From an uncultured Lachnospiraceae bacterium (GTDB lineage: Bacteria > Bacillota > Clostridia > Lachnospirales > Lachnospiraceae): 35,954 bases of DNA. The first letter of the stretch is position 1, and the number at the start of each line of letters is the position of its first letter. The stretch lies in NCBI GenBank assembly GCA_910578795.1, contig CAJTSD010000037.1, forward strand, positions 1-35,954. Reading direction: 5' to 3'. Shown here piece after piece: positions 7,689 to 15,424 of the stretch. The notes beneath the pieces are model-generated. The model saw only the letters and a list, made by a program, of their open reading frames with translations. It ran no database searches and was not told the origin of the DNA. A program made the translations under genes and the position numbers.

Positions 7689-7721
7689 AAATGGCTATGC
7701 GGAAACGTATAGCCATTTTCA
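7689..7721 (+). terminator. Terminator after the Rpn gene
   Basis: AAATGGCTATGCG (7689-7701) and CGTATAGCCATTT (7706-7718) form a 13-bp stem, with one G-U pair, capped by a GAAA tetraloop. The T-run is short (TTTTC), so termination may be partial. Confidence 0.75.
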
Positions 7722-7771
7722 GCAGAAAACAACCACACAAAACACATCAGACATTAACAAGGAGGTCGAAA

Positions 7772-8467
7772 ATGAAACCATGTATCAATAACTACGCAGA
7801 TCTTTTAGATTTCTTGGACGAAAAGGTGGACAGTATCAATTGGGACAGTTTCTATGGAGAACGAAAACGCCCTGTTCCGTTTATCACGCAAAATACCATG
7901 CCTGACGAAAACTTAGTCAAATTCCTAAGCTGTCATACAGACATAAAAACCGCCGTTGAGCTTGGGTGCGGTGAGGGCAGGAATGCTATTTACATGGCAG
8001 GACAGGGATTAGAAGTAACTGCCTATGACCTTTCCTGTGTGGCAATCGAAAATGCAAAGCGTATTATGGCGGAGGTGCACGTCTGCGTAAACTTCGTCTG
8101 CAAAGATGTGATAAAATCGGGAATAACGGGTATGGCTGATTTTGTTTATGATTCCGGAATGTTCCACCATTTATCGCCGCACAGAAGAATTACCTATATC
8201 GAATTGCTAAAGAAAATCCTAAAACCCAACGGATATTTTGGATTGACCTGCTTTTCATGGGGTACGGACTGCGCCGATGAAATCGACGACTGGGAATTTT
8301 ACAACCACAAATTTAACGCAGGACTGGCATTCACAAAGGAACGGCTTATGGAACTGTTTTCTCCGCACTTTGAGGTGATAGAACTGCGAAAATACCAAAA
8401 CGGCATTCCCGGCACCATTCAGGGACTGGAGTTTTTATGGGTTTGTCTGTTTCAAAATAAAGCATAG
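7772..8467 (+). CDS. Class I SAM-dependent methyltransferase
   Basis: A 231-residue soluble protein with a Rossmann-type methyltransferase core. Motif I is VELGCGEGR at residues 62-70, motif II contains VTAYDLS, and a motif IV-like segment DFVYDSGMFHHLSP (about residues 127-140) resembles small-molecule methyltransferases of the Methyltransf_25/TehB kind. The start at 7772 has an AAGGAGG site; the longer frame from 7658 runs back through the upstream terminator and is not credible. The substrate is unknown. It is followed by a promoter for the next gene, so it is probably monocistronic. Confidence 0.87.
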   Translation: MKPCINNYADLLDFLDEKVDSINWDSFYGERKRPVPFITQNTMPDENLVKFLSCHTDIKTAVELGCGEGRNAIYMAGQGLEVTAYDLSCVAIENAKRIMAEVHVCVNFVCKDVIKSGITGMADFVYDSGMFHHLSPHRRITYIELLKKILKPNGYFGLTCFSWGTDCADEIDDWEFYNHKFNAGLAFTKERLMELFSPHFEVIELRKYQNGIPGTIQGLEFLWVCLFQNKA

Positions 8468-8519
8468 CCGTTTGCCTTGGCTTCCTGTTATGGAAAGCGC
8501 ATAATCTCTTCAAGATAAG

Positions 8520-8548
8520 TTGTATTTTCCCCGCAATTTGTGTATACT
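8520..8548 (+). promoter_or_regulatory. Promoter before the DUF7660-like gene and ABC exporter
   Basis: TTGTAT (8520-8525), 17-bp spacer, TATACT (8543-8548). The predicted start is about 8555, just before the palindrome at 8561-8575. Confidence 0.65.
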
Positions 8549-8560
8549 AAAAATTACCAT

Positions 8561-8575
8561 TGTTCCATTGGAACA
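8561..8575 (+). promoter_or_regulatory. Perfect 15-bp palindrome, candidate operator
   Basis: TGTTCCATTGGAACA is a perfect inverted repeat (7-1-7) placed about +7 from the predicted start site. This is a usual position for a repressor operator. No regulator gene is adjacent, so the cognate protein is unknown. Confidence 0.5.
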
Positions 8576-8621
8576 GGAACTGGCGTACTGGCTCGTCTAA
8601 AGAAAACCTTGGAGAACCGTC

Positions 8622-9269
8622 TTGGATATAAAATCATATAATTTACAAACAAAAGACTATTATTCGCTGCTCAATTTGCATAAAATATTGTTAGAAGCAA
8701 AATTTCACCCAAAGCCTGAGAATGCGGAAGTATCGGGAAGCCCTTTTCTTGCCGGGCTTTATCAGGAGGTCGTTTCCGCACTCCTTCAGAGCGAAAAAGC
8801 TTCCGAATGGGAAAACTGGCTTCAATTGAAAAACAGAACTGACTACAGACAGCGCGCCATTCTTCAGATGCGGACATGCAGAGAGTGGAAATCCGCAATA
8901 CCGGAAGCGAAAAGAAGGCTTGCGCAAATCCGTCTTGTACCGTTTCTTTACACGGAACAGGAATTGGAGGAAGTCATCAAAGAGGCTGAAAAAGAGGACA
9001 CGGAAAATGAAGCATGCTCCGACGCAGTTTTTGCAAAAATAGAAACCATCACTGACAAAGCTTCTTTTATAGAATTTCTGAATCTGCTGGAAAAAGATAA
9101 CGCGGCAAATCCATTGGAGTGGGAAAATAAAACAATTCGGGAGTTTCTACAGGCGATGTCCTCATGGATTGAGGAGTTCTCCGCGTCGGATTATAATGAT
9201 ATTGACTGGGAAAAGCCCGATTATAAAACAATGGCAAAAATATTGTATATGGGAAAGCTGTATGAATAG
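8622..9269 (+). CDS. Hypothetical protein with C-terminal DUF7660-like domain
   Basis: A 215-residue, mostly helical, acidic soluble protein. The last ~80 residues (from about residue 145) carry the pattern SFIEFLNLLEKD, NPLEWENKTIREFLQAMSSW and a terminal AKILYMGKLYE. I recognise this as resembling DUF7660, a small family of unknown function often found with toxin-immunity-type accessory proteins. The N-terminal ~140 residues are unassigned. The start is TTG 8622 with GGAG 7 bases upstream; no better ATG is available in frame. It lies 103 bp before the ABC exporter, with no promoter or terminator obvious between them, so they may be cotranscribed. Confidence 0.6.
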   Translation: MDIKSYNLQTKDYYSLLNLHKILLEAKFHPKPENAEVSGSPFLAGLYQEVVSALLQSEKASEWENWLQLKNRTDYRQRAILQMRTCREWKSAIPEAKRRLAQIRLVPFLYTEQELEEVIKEAEKEDTENEACSDAVFAKIETITDKASFIEFLNLLEKDNAANPLEWENKTIREFLQAMSSWIEEFSASDYNDIDWEKPDYKTMAKILYMGKLYE

Positions 9270-9372
9270 AAGAAGCCCGTGTACTGCTGATAACAATTTT
9301 TTCGGACAAGAAGACGAATATGGATTGATAAAAAGAATCAGAAGAAAACAATGTGAAACGGAGGATTTTATC

Positions 9373-11118
9373 ATGAAAAGCCTGCTAAAATACATAAAGG
9401 ATTACAAAAAGGAAAGCGTTCTCGCCCCCCTGTTTAAAATGCTCGAGGCGTCCTTTGAGCTGATGGTGCCGCTCGTTATGGCGTCGATTATCGACCGCGG
9501 CATTGCAAACGCGGACACTTCTTACATTATTAAAATGGGGCTAATTCTTGTCCTATTGGCAGCGGTCGGATTAATCAGTGCGGTAACGGCACAATATTTC
9601 AGCGCCAAAGCGGCAGTCGGCTTTGCCACGAAGCTAAGGTCCGCGCTGTTTTCGCACATTCAAGGCTTATCCTACACCGAACTTGACACCGTCGGCACAA
9701 ACACCCTGATTACGCGCATGACAAGCGACGTAAACCAGCTCCAAAACGGCGTCAACCTGACACTGCGCCTCTTGCTGCGTTCACCGTTTATTGTATTTGG
9801 CGCAATGATTATGGCATTCACGGTGGATGTCAAAGCCGCGCTCGTTTTCGTGGTGGCAATCCCGCTGCTTTCCATAGTCGTGTTTGGCATTATGATTGTC
9901 AGCATGCCGCTTTACAAAAAAGTGCAGGCAGCACTGGATAAAATTTTGGGCAGAACACGCGAAAATCTTGCAGGCGCGCGTGTTATCAGAGCGTTTACAA
10001 ACGAAGAAGCGGAAATCGCGGAGTTTGAGCAGGAAAACGAACTTCTCCTAAATACGCAGGTATTTGTCGGAAAAATATCGGCGGCGATGAACCCCGTCAC
10101 ATATATTATTGTAAACGTTGCTCTTGTAGTCCTTTTATGGACAGGCGCAATCCGCGTCGACAGCGGCATTATTACGCAAGGTGCAGTTGTTGCGCTTGTC
10201 AATTACATGTCGCAGATTTTAGTGGAACTTGTGAAAATGGCAAACCTGATTATCCAGCTTACCAAAGCGCTCGCCTGCGCGAAACGTGTCGAAGGTATCT
10301 TTGCGATAACCTCAAGCATGAGTGAGAAAAATGACACAGGTGTCATAAATAAAGAGGGTGCAGGAAAGAATGCGGCAATTGTCTTTGATCATGTATGCCT
10401 CACTTACAGTGGCGGCGGTGACGAGTCGCTTACGGATATTAATTTCACGGTGCAGAAGGGGGAAACGGTCGGCATTATCGGCGGTACAGGCTCCGGAAAA
10501 ACTTCTGTGGTAAATCTTATCCCGCGGTTTTATGACGCTACAAAAGGACGCGTGTTGATTGATGGCGTAGATGTGAAGGATTACGAGATTACGGGACTGC
10601 GCGAACAAATCGGTATCGTGCCGCAAAAGGCAGTTTTATTCAAGGGCAGCATCAAGGACAATCTGCTTTGGGGAAATGAGAACGCAACAGAGGAGGATTT
10701 GGAGAAAGCGCTTGAAATCTCGCAGGCAAAGGAGTTTGTCGATACGAAAGAGGGCAGACTGGATTTTATGGTGGCACAGGGTGGAAAGAACCTTTCCGGC
10801 GGACAAAAGCAGCGCCTGACAATTGCCCGTGCCATTGTCAGAAACCCACAGATTTTGATTTTGGACGACAGCGCGTCCGCACTTGATTTTGCGACGGACG
10901 CAAAATTAAGACAGGCAATCAAAGGCATGAAAAGTGACATGAGTGTCATAATTGTATCGCAGCGTGCTTCTTCCATACAGTATGCGGATAAGATTATCGT
11001 GATGGACGACGGCGAAATGGCAGGCATCGGAACGCATGAGCAGCTGCTTGCAGAGAATGAGATTTATCAGGAAATATACTATTCTCAGTTCCCGAAAGAA
11101 AAGCAAAAAGAAGCGTAA
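9373..11118 (+). CDS. ABC exporter half-transporter, degenerate ATP-site subunit
   Basis: A 581-residue protein with an N-terminal six-helix exporter domain (ABC_membrane, about residues 15-300) fused to an ATPase domain. Walker A is GGTGSGKTS (about residue 370), the signature is NLSGGQKQRLTIARAI, and Walker B is ILILDDSAS. In Walker B the usual catalytic glutamate is an aspartate (about residue 498) and the switch histidine is replaced by glutamine (IVSQRAS). These are the marks of the degenerate-site partner in heterodimeric exporters such as TM287/288 and BmrCD. ATG 9373 is supported by GGAGG upstream. The partner with the same length follows after 55 bp. The heterodimer probably exports drugs, lipids or peptides. 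Confidence 0.93.
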   Translation: MKSLLKYIKDYKKESVLAPLFKMLEASFELMVPLVMASIIDRGIANADTSYIIKMGLILVLLAAVGLISAVTAQYFSAKAAVGFATKLRSALFSHIQGLSYTELDTVGTNTLITRMTSDVNQLQNGVNLTLRLLLRSPFIVFGAMIMAFTVDVKAALVFVVAIPLLSIVVFGIMIVSMPLYKKVQAALDKILGRTRENLAGARVIRAFTNEEAEIAEFEQENELLLNTQVFVGKISAAMNPVTYIIVNVALVVLLWTGAIRVDSGIITQGAVVALVNYMSQILVELVKMANLIIQLTKALACAKRVEGIFAITSSMSEKNDTGVINKEGAGKNAAIVFDHVCLTYSGGGDESLTDINFTVQKGETVGIIGGTGSGKTSVVNLIPRFYDATKGRVLIDGVDVKDYEITGLREQIGIVPQKAVLFKGSIKDNLLWGNENATEEDLEKALEISQAKEFVDTKEGRLDFMVAQGGKNLSGGQKQRLTIARAIVRNPQILILDDSASALDFATDAKLRQAIKGMKSDMSVIIVSQRASSIQYADKIIVMDDGEMAGIGTHEQLLAENEIYQEIYYSQFPKEKQKEA

Positions 11119-11173
11119 GCGTTTCTTTAATAATAGAATCAGAACCAAACAGAAAGGAGCGCTGTTTACAAAT

Positions 11174-12919
11174 ATGAAATCCCAAAACAAAGGAATTCTA
11201 AAAAAAGTACTCAACTACATCGGAAAATACAAATTTTTCCTACTATGTTCCGTCGTATTAGCCGCGATTTCCGTCATACTGACATTATATATACCCATTC
11301 TGACAGGGCGTGCCGTGGACTGCATTGTCGGCGCAGGCGCGGTGGATTTTGACGGGATTTTGCAGATTTTAAAGGAAATGACCATAATTATCGTCCTTAC
11401 GGCAGCGGCGCAATGGCTGATGAACGCCTGCAACAACAAGATTGCCTATCAGGTCGTGCGCGACGTGCGCGACGAGGCGTTTAAAAAGCTGGAAATCCTG
11501 CCGCTCAAATACATCGACGGACATTCTCACGGCGACATCGTAAGCCGCATTATCGCGGATGTTGACCAGTTTTCGGACGGTCTGCTTATGGGCTTTACAC
11601 AGCTTTTTACAGGCGTTGTCACTATTGTCGGCACACTGCTTTTCATGCTTTCGATTAATGTCACGAGTACCGTTATCGTCGTAATTCTGACACCGCTGTC
11701 ATTTTTTGTCGCAGGCTTTATCGCAAAGCGCACCTTCAATATGTCAAAGCTGCAATCGGAAACGAGAGGCGAACAGACCGCATTGATTGATGAAATGATT
11801 GGCAATGAAAAAGTCGTGAAGGCATTTAACCATGAGGACGCAGTGAAGGAACAGTTTGACGAAATCAATCTTAGATTGGAAAAAGCAAGCGTAAAAGCAA
11901 TCTTTTTTTCCTCCCTCACAAACCCGTGCACCCGTTTTGTAAACAGCCTTGTATATGCGGGCGTCGGTATTTTAGGCGCGTTTCTTGCCATAAGAGGGCG
12001 CATCAGCGTCGGTCAGCTTACCAGCTTCTTGAGCTACGCAAACCAGTACACAAAGCCGTTTAACGAGATTTCGGGCGTTGTGACGGAATTGCAGACGGCG
12101 CTTGCGTGCGCAGGCAGAATTTTTGAATTTATCGAGGAAGAGCCGCAAATTCCTGATGCCGAAAACGCGGTCGTTTTGCGAGAGCCAAAGGGAAAAATCA
12201 CAATGGAAAATGTAAGCTTTTCCTATAATCCCGACCAAAAGCTTATCCGCAATTTCAACTTGGAAGTACAGTCGGGACAGCGCGTGGCGATTGTCGGACC
12301 GACCGGCTGCGGAAAAACGACTGTCATAAATCTACTGATGCGGTTCTATGATGTTAATAACGGAAGTATTAAAATTGACGGAACAGACATTCGAAATATG
12401 ACAAGAAAGAGCCTGCGCGACAGCTTCGGAATGGTGTTACAGGACACATGGCTGCACGCCGGCACAATCCGCGACAATATTGTGATGGGCAAGCCTGACG
12501 CGACCGACGAAGAGGTTATTGCTGCAGCAAAGGCGGCACATTCCCACAGCTTTATTAAACGTCTGCCCAAGGGCTACGACACGGTGATTACTGAGGACGG
12601 CGGAAGTCTTTCGCAGGGACAGAAACAGCTTTTGTGCATTACAAGAGTGATGCTGTGTCTGCCGCCGATGTTAATTCTTGACGAGGCGACCTCTTCGATT
12701 GATACGCGCACGGAAATCCGCATTTCGAAGGCGTTTAACACCATGATGAAAGGGAGAACAAGCTTTATTGTGGCGCACCGTCTGTCAACCATCAGGGAGG
12801 CGGACATTATCCTTGTCATGAAGGACGGAAACATTATTGAGCAGGGAAATCACGAAACGCTGCTGCAAAAGGAAAACGGATTTTACGCGAACCTGTATGC
12901 AAGCCAGTTCAGCGCATAG
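11174..12919 (+). CDS. ABC exporter half-transporter, canonical subunit
   Basis: A 581-residue partner of the preceding gene with six transmembrane helices and a full ATPase domain. Walker A is GPTGCGKTT (about residue 375), the signature is SLSQGQKQLLCITRVM, Walker B is LILDEATSSID with the catalytic glutamate near residue 504, and the H-loop is VAHRLST. The LSQGQ form of the signature is common in the TM288/BmrD-type subunit. In the heterodimer this chain supplies the Walker A/B of the hydrolysing site. I chose ATG 11174; its AAGGAG site lies about 14 bases upstream, longer than ideal, so translation may be partly coupled to the upstream gene. Confidence 0.93.
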   Translation: MKSQNKGILKKVLNYIGKYKFFLLCSVVLAAISVILTLYIPILTGRAVDCIVGAGAVDFDGILQILKEMTIIIVLTAAAQWLMNACNNKIAYQVVRDVRDEAFKKLEILPLKYIDGHSHGDIVSRIIADVDQFSDGLLMGFTQLFTGVVTIVGTLLFMLSINVTSTVIVVILTPLSFFVAGFIAKRTFNMSKLQSETRGEQTALIDEMIGNEKVVKAFNHEDAVKEQFDEINLRLEKASVKAIFFSSLTNPCTRFVNSLVYAGVGILGAFLAIRGRISVGQLTSFLSYANQYTKPFNEISGVVTELQTALACAGRIFEFIEEEPQIPDAENAVVLREPKGKITMENVSFSYNPDQKLIRNFNLEVQSGQRVAIVGPTGCGKTTVINLLMRFYDVNNGSIKIDGTDIRNMTRKSLRDSFGMVLQDTWLHAGTIRDNIVMGKPDATDEEVIAAAKAAHSHSFIKRLPKGYDTVITEDGGSLSQGQKQLLCITRVMLCLPPMLILDEATSSIDTRTEIRISKAFNTMMKGRTSFIVAHRLSTIREADIILVMKDGNIIEQGNHETLLQKENGFYANLYASQFSA

Positions 12920-12956
12920 CAATTCATGCACAAGACCGTGTGGCGCAGGTAAACGC

Positions 12957-12991
12957 AAGTATCATTTGCGTTACGCAAACGTTTGATGCTT
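12957..12991 (+). repeat. Dyad element before the MraY-like gene
   Basis: AAGTATCA and TTTGCG are mirrored by CGCAAA and TGATGCTT around a TTA centre, with a small CGTT bulge (12957-12991). It ends about 13 bp before the start codon of the next gene and has no T-run. It could be an operator or a hairpin in the mRNA leader. Confidence 0.45.
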
Positions 12992-13004
12992 TGGAAAGGA
13001 GCAC

Positions 13005-13979
13005 ATGTATAACATGATAAACAATTTTTTAAATATTTCAAATTACAGTATCATAGGGTTTTTGGGCGTTGTCTTTTCCTATCTTGGCACGTGCTTCCTG
13101 CTTGGCACAGGCATGAACAAGCTGCCCCGCGACCATGGCAGGGCATACGCCCACGACGGGTCCATTTCCGCCGGAAAGCCGCGCGGTGCGGGTTTTGTGT
13201 TTATTCTCGTTTTCGTGATAGCAGTGCTGCTGTTCGGTAACCCCGACAGGGAAATGGTCATTTACCTCATTTTAACGGTAGCCGCCATGATGACAGGCTT
13301 TCTCGACGACTGCGCAAAGGTGTCTTGGGGAGAGCTTCGAAAGGGCTTGCTTGACCTTGTGATTGCAATTATGACTGCGATTACCGTCGTTAATTTTAAC
13401 GGCAGCGATGTGCTGATTTCCTTTACGGGACAAACAATTCATTTTCACCCGATAGTTTACGGTGCATTGGCAGTCGTTCTCGTATGGGGTTCCATTAATG
13501 TGACCAATTGCGCCGACGGCGTTGACGGGCTTTCGGGCACACTCTCGACAATCACGCTCGGCACAATGTATGCCATTATGAATGCGAGAGGCATTGCGCC
13601 CGAGTTTGCGTATACCATACTGTTGTTCGTTTCCTGCATTTTAGGATATTTGTGGTACAATGCGACGCCAAGCTGCTTAATGATGGGTGACGCGGGTTCG
13701 CGTGCAATCGGGCTGTTTATTGCAATATCCGCAATCAAGACAGGCAGTCCGTTCCTGTATCTGCTTGTGGCATTTGTGCTGATGGTGGACGGCGGCATCG
13801 GGCTTGTCAAGGTATCGCTTTTACGATTTTTGAAAATTAAAATCCTTACCAAAGTGCGCACCCCGCTCCACGACCACGTCCGCAAAAACCGCAACTGGTC
13901 AAACGCGCAGACCGTGTTTAAATTTGCGATTATTCAGATTATGATTTCGGCGGCAGTGCTTTGGCTGACGGTGATGTAA
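13005..13979 (+). CDS. MraY-like phospho-N-acetylmuramoyl-pentapeptide transferase homologue
   Basis: A 324-residue membrane protein of the polyprenyl-phosphate N-acetylhexosamine-1-phosphate transferase family with about ten transmembrane helices. Family motifs are present: DDCAK near residue 102 (the Mg2+/lipid-binding DDxxK), NCADGVDGLSG near residue 168, and MGDAGSRAIG near residue 227. The cytoplasmic loop reads PLHDHVRKNRNW where canonical MraY has a triple-histidine HHH. The gene stands alone, far from any visible mur or division genes, so it may be an accessory paralogue making lipid I or another lipid-linked sugar. The start at 13005 has AAAGGAG upstream. It is annotated as MraY-like rather than mraY because of the altered loop and context. 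Confidence 0.85.
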   Translation: MYNMINNFLNISNYSIIGFLGVVFSYLGTCFLLGTGMNKLPRDHGRAYAHDGSISAGKPRGAGFVFILVFVIAVLLFGNPDREMVIYLILTVAAMMTGFLDDCAKVSWGELRKGLLDLVIAIMTAITVVNFNGSDVLISFTGQTIHFHPIVYGALAVVLVWGSINVTNCADGVDGLSGTLSTITLGTMYAIMNARGIAPEFAYTILLFVSCILGYLWYNATPSCLMMGDAGSRAIGLFIAISAIKTGSPFLYLLVAFVLMVDGGIGLVKVSLLRFLKIKILTKVRTPLHDHVRKNRNWSNAQTVFKFAIIQIMISAAVLWLTVM

Positions 13980-14002
13980 CACGCATAAAAACTTTGCAGC
14001 CC

Positions 14003-15424
14003 TTAGTCCAAACCGGATATTTTTCCAATGGTATATTTTTTTAAATATTCAGAGGGTGTAATACCGGTGCTTTTTAGAAAGACTTTTGTAAAATATCGGG
14101 AACTGAAATATCCTACATTCTCGGCAACTGCTTTTATTGTAGTAAACTGACCGGATTGTATCAGCTCAATTGCTTTGTTAATACGTACTGATGTCAGATG
14201 ATCAACGAAATTTTCTCCTGTCTTCATTTTATAGATTTTACTTAAATAATTAGGAGAAATGCCGATTAAATCAGATAAAGTATTGATTCCAATTTGATTC
14301 ATATAATTTTTTTCGACATAAATATTAATACAGTCGATAATATCAATTTCCTGATTTTTAGAGTCGCATTTCTTTAAATAATTTAGCAATTCCTGAAAAG
14401 TGCGAACCGAAGCGGGAGCTTCAAATTCAATTGTCAGTATACGGTTTAAAGAGGCATCACATTGTTGTACTGCAGAGTCATTTTTCAATAAAGAAGTAAG
14501 TGCTTCAAGCTGCTTTTGAAAACTGACAGTATCATTAATCCGGTGAGAAAAAATGATTTTTTCCAATAAGTCCGTAAACGGTAGAAGTTCAGAAACAGAA
14601 GGGATTTCCTGTTCTGAAAAAATATCTCCAAGGTGACGGCAAAAACGCAGACTTTGATTTTTTTGTATATACTCGAGGCGGTCAAATAAATCAGGAAGTG
14701 TCTGTGCCGTGAAATAAAATGCCGTTGCCATCCCGTTGCTTTTTTTGTTAAAAAGAAAAAGCTCTTTGCTAAATTCAGACACAGGTATCGGAGCACTGGA
14801 AATAAAGCAAAATTCTCCCGATGACAAAAAGGAGGATGCCCACAAAGCATGGTGTTTTTCAAATACACTGCCAAGCAGAACCGACAAGCTGTCGATATCA
14901 TTTTTGCAAAGTGTCTTTTGCGAATAATCAAAATAAACCAGCAACGCAGTATAGGGCGGAATCACAAATTCCGGTATTGGAATAAACTGAATGGAAGTGT
15001 ATAAATCAAGCAGTTTATTAAATTCGAGCTCATAATCTTTTTTGCGCATAAGCGTTTGCTTATATTGCAGGGAAGTAAGTTTTTCCATAACAGTCTTTAT
15101 TTCATCTAAGCTTGCAGGCTTTAAAAGATAATCCATGGCACCAAGTTTAAGTGCCTCCTTTGCATAAGAAAATTCAGCATATCCGGTCAGCATGACTACC
15201 GGAATTCCTCTCTTTGAAAACTGGGAATATGCTTCCAGCCCATTAAGCTTAGGCATGTGAATATCAAGGAAAATAAAATCTGGCGTGTTTTCGTCCAATA
15301 GCCGGAGAAGCTCTTCCCCATCTGCCGCTTCCACAAATTGATAGACGTCAGGATAAAGCTCCTCAATCATATTTTTTAGTCCTAATCGGGTGAGATGTTC
15401 ATCATCAGCCAAGAGTATGTTCAT
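14003..15424 (-). CDS. YesN-type response regulator with AraC DNA-binding domain
   Basis: A 473-residue cytoplasmic regulator. Residues 1-120 are a receiver domain with acidic pocket D7/D8, phospho-acceptor D54 in FIFLDIHMP, and the switch lysine in LLKPAS. A ~240-residue linker of unknown fold follows. The last ~100 residues carry two AraC-type helix-turn-helix motifs (GINTLSDLIGISPNYLSKIY, then IKAVAENVGYFSSRYFTKVF). The start at 15424 has AGGAGGG upstream. The gene overlaps the kinase gene by 20 bp, so the two are translated together. It faces away from the alpha-galactoside operon, which it most likely controls through the shared intergenic region. Confidence 0.92.
   Translation of the reverse strand: MNILLADDEHLTRLGLKNMIEELYPDVYQFVEAADGEELLRLLDENTPDFIFLDIHMPKLNGLEAYSQFSKRGIPVVMLTGYAEFSYAKEALKLGAMDYLLKPASLDEIKTVMEKLTSLQYKQTLMRKKDYELEFNKLLDLYTSIQFIPIPEFVIPPYTALLVYFDYSQKTLCKNDIDSLSVLLGSVFEKHHALWASSFLSSGEFCFISSAPIPVSEFSKELFLFNKKSNGMATAFYFTAQTLPDLFDRLEYIQKNQSLRFCRHLGDIFSEQEIPSVSELLPFTDLLEKIIFSHRINDTVSFQKQLEALTSLLKNDSAVQQCDASLNRILTIEFEAPASVRTFQELLNYLKKCDSKNQEIDIIDCINIYVEKNYMNQIGINTLSDLIGISPNYLSKIYKMKTGENFVDHLTSVRINKAIELIQSGQFTTIKAVAENVGYFSSRYFTKVFLKSTGITPSEYLKKYTIGKISGLD

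Noticed and set aside
9169..9372. Extended N-terminus for the first ABC subunit
   Set aside because: It would overlap the previous gene and give an uncharacteristic polar extension; ATG 9373 has a proper ribosome site.
11036..11173. Extended N-terminus for the second ABC subunit
   Set aside because: It overlaps the first subunit and is lysine-rich noise; from ATG 11174 the protein has the same length as its partner.
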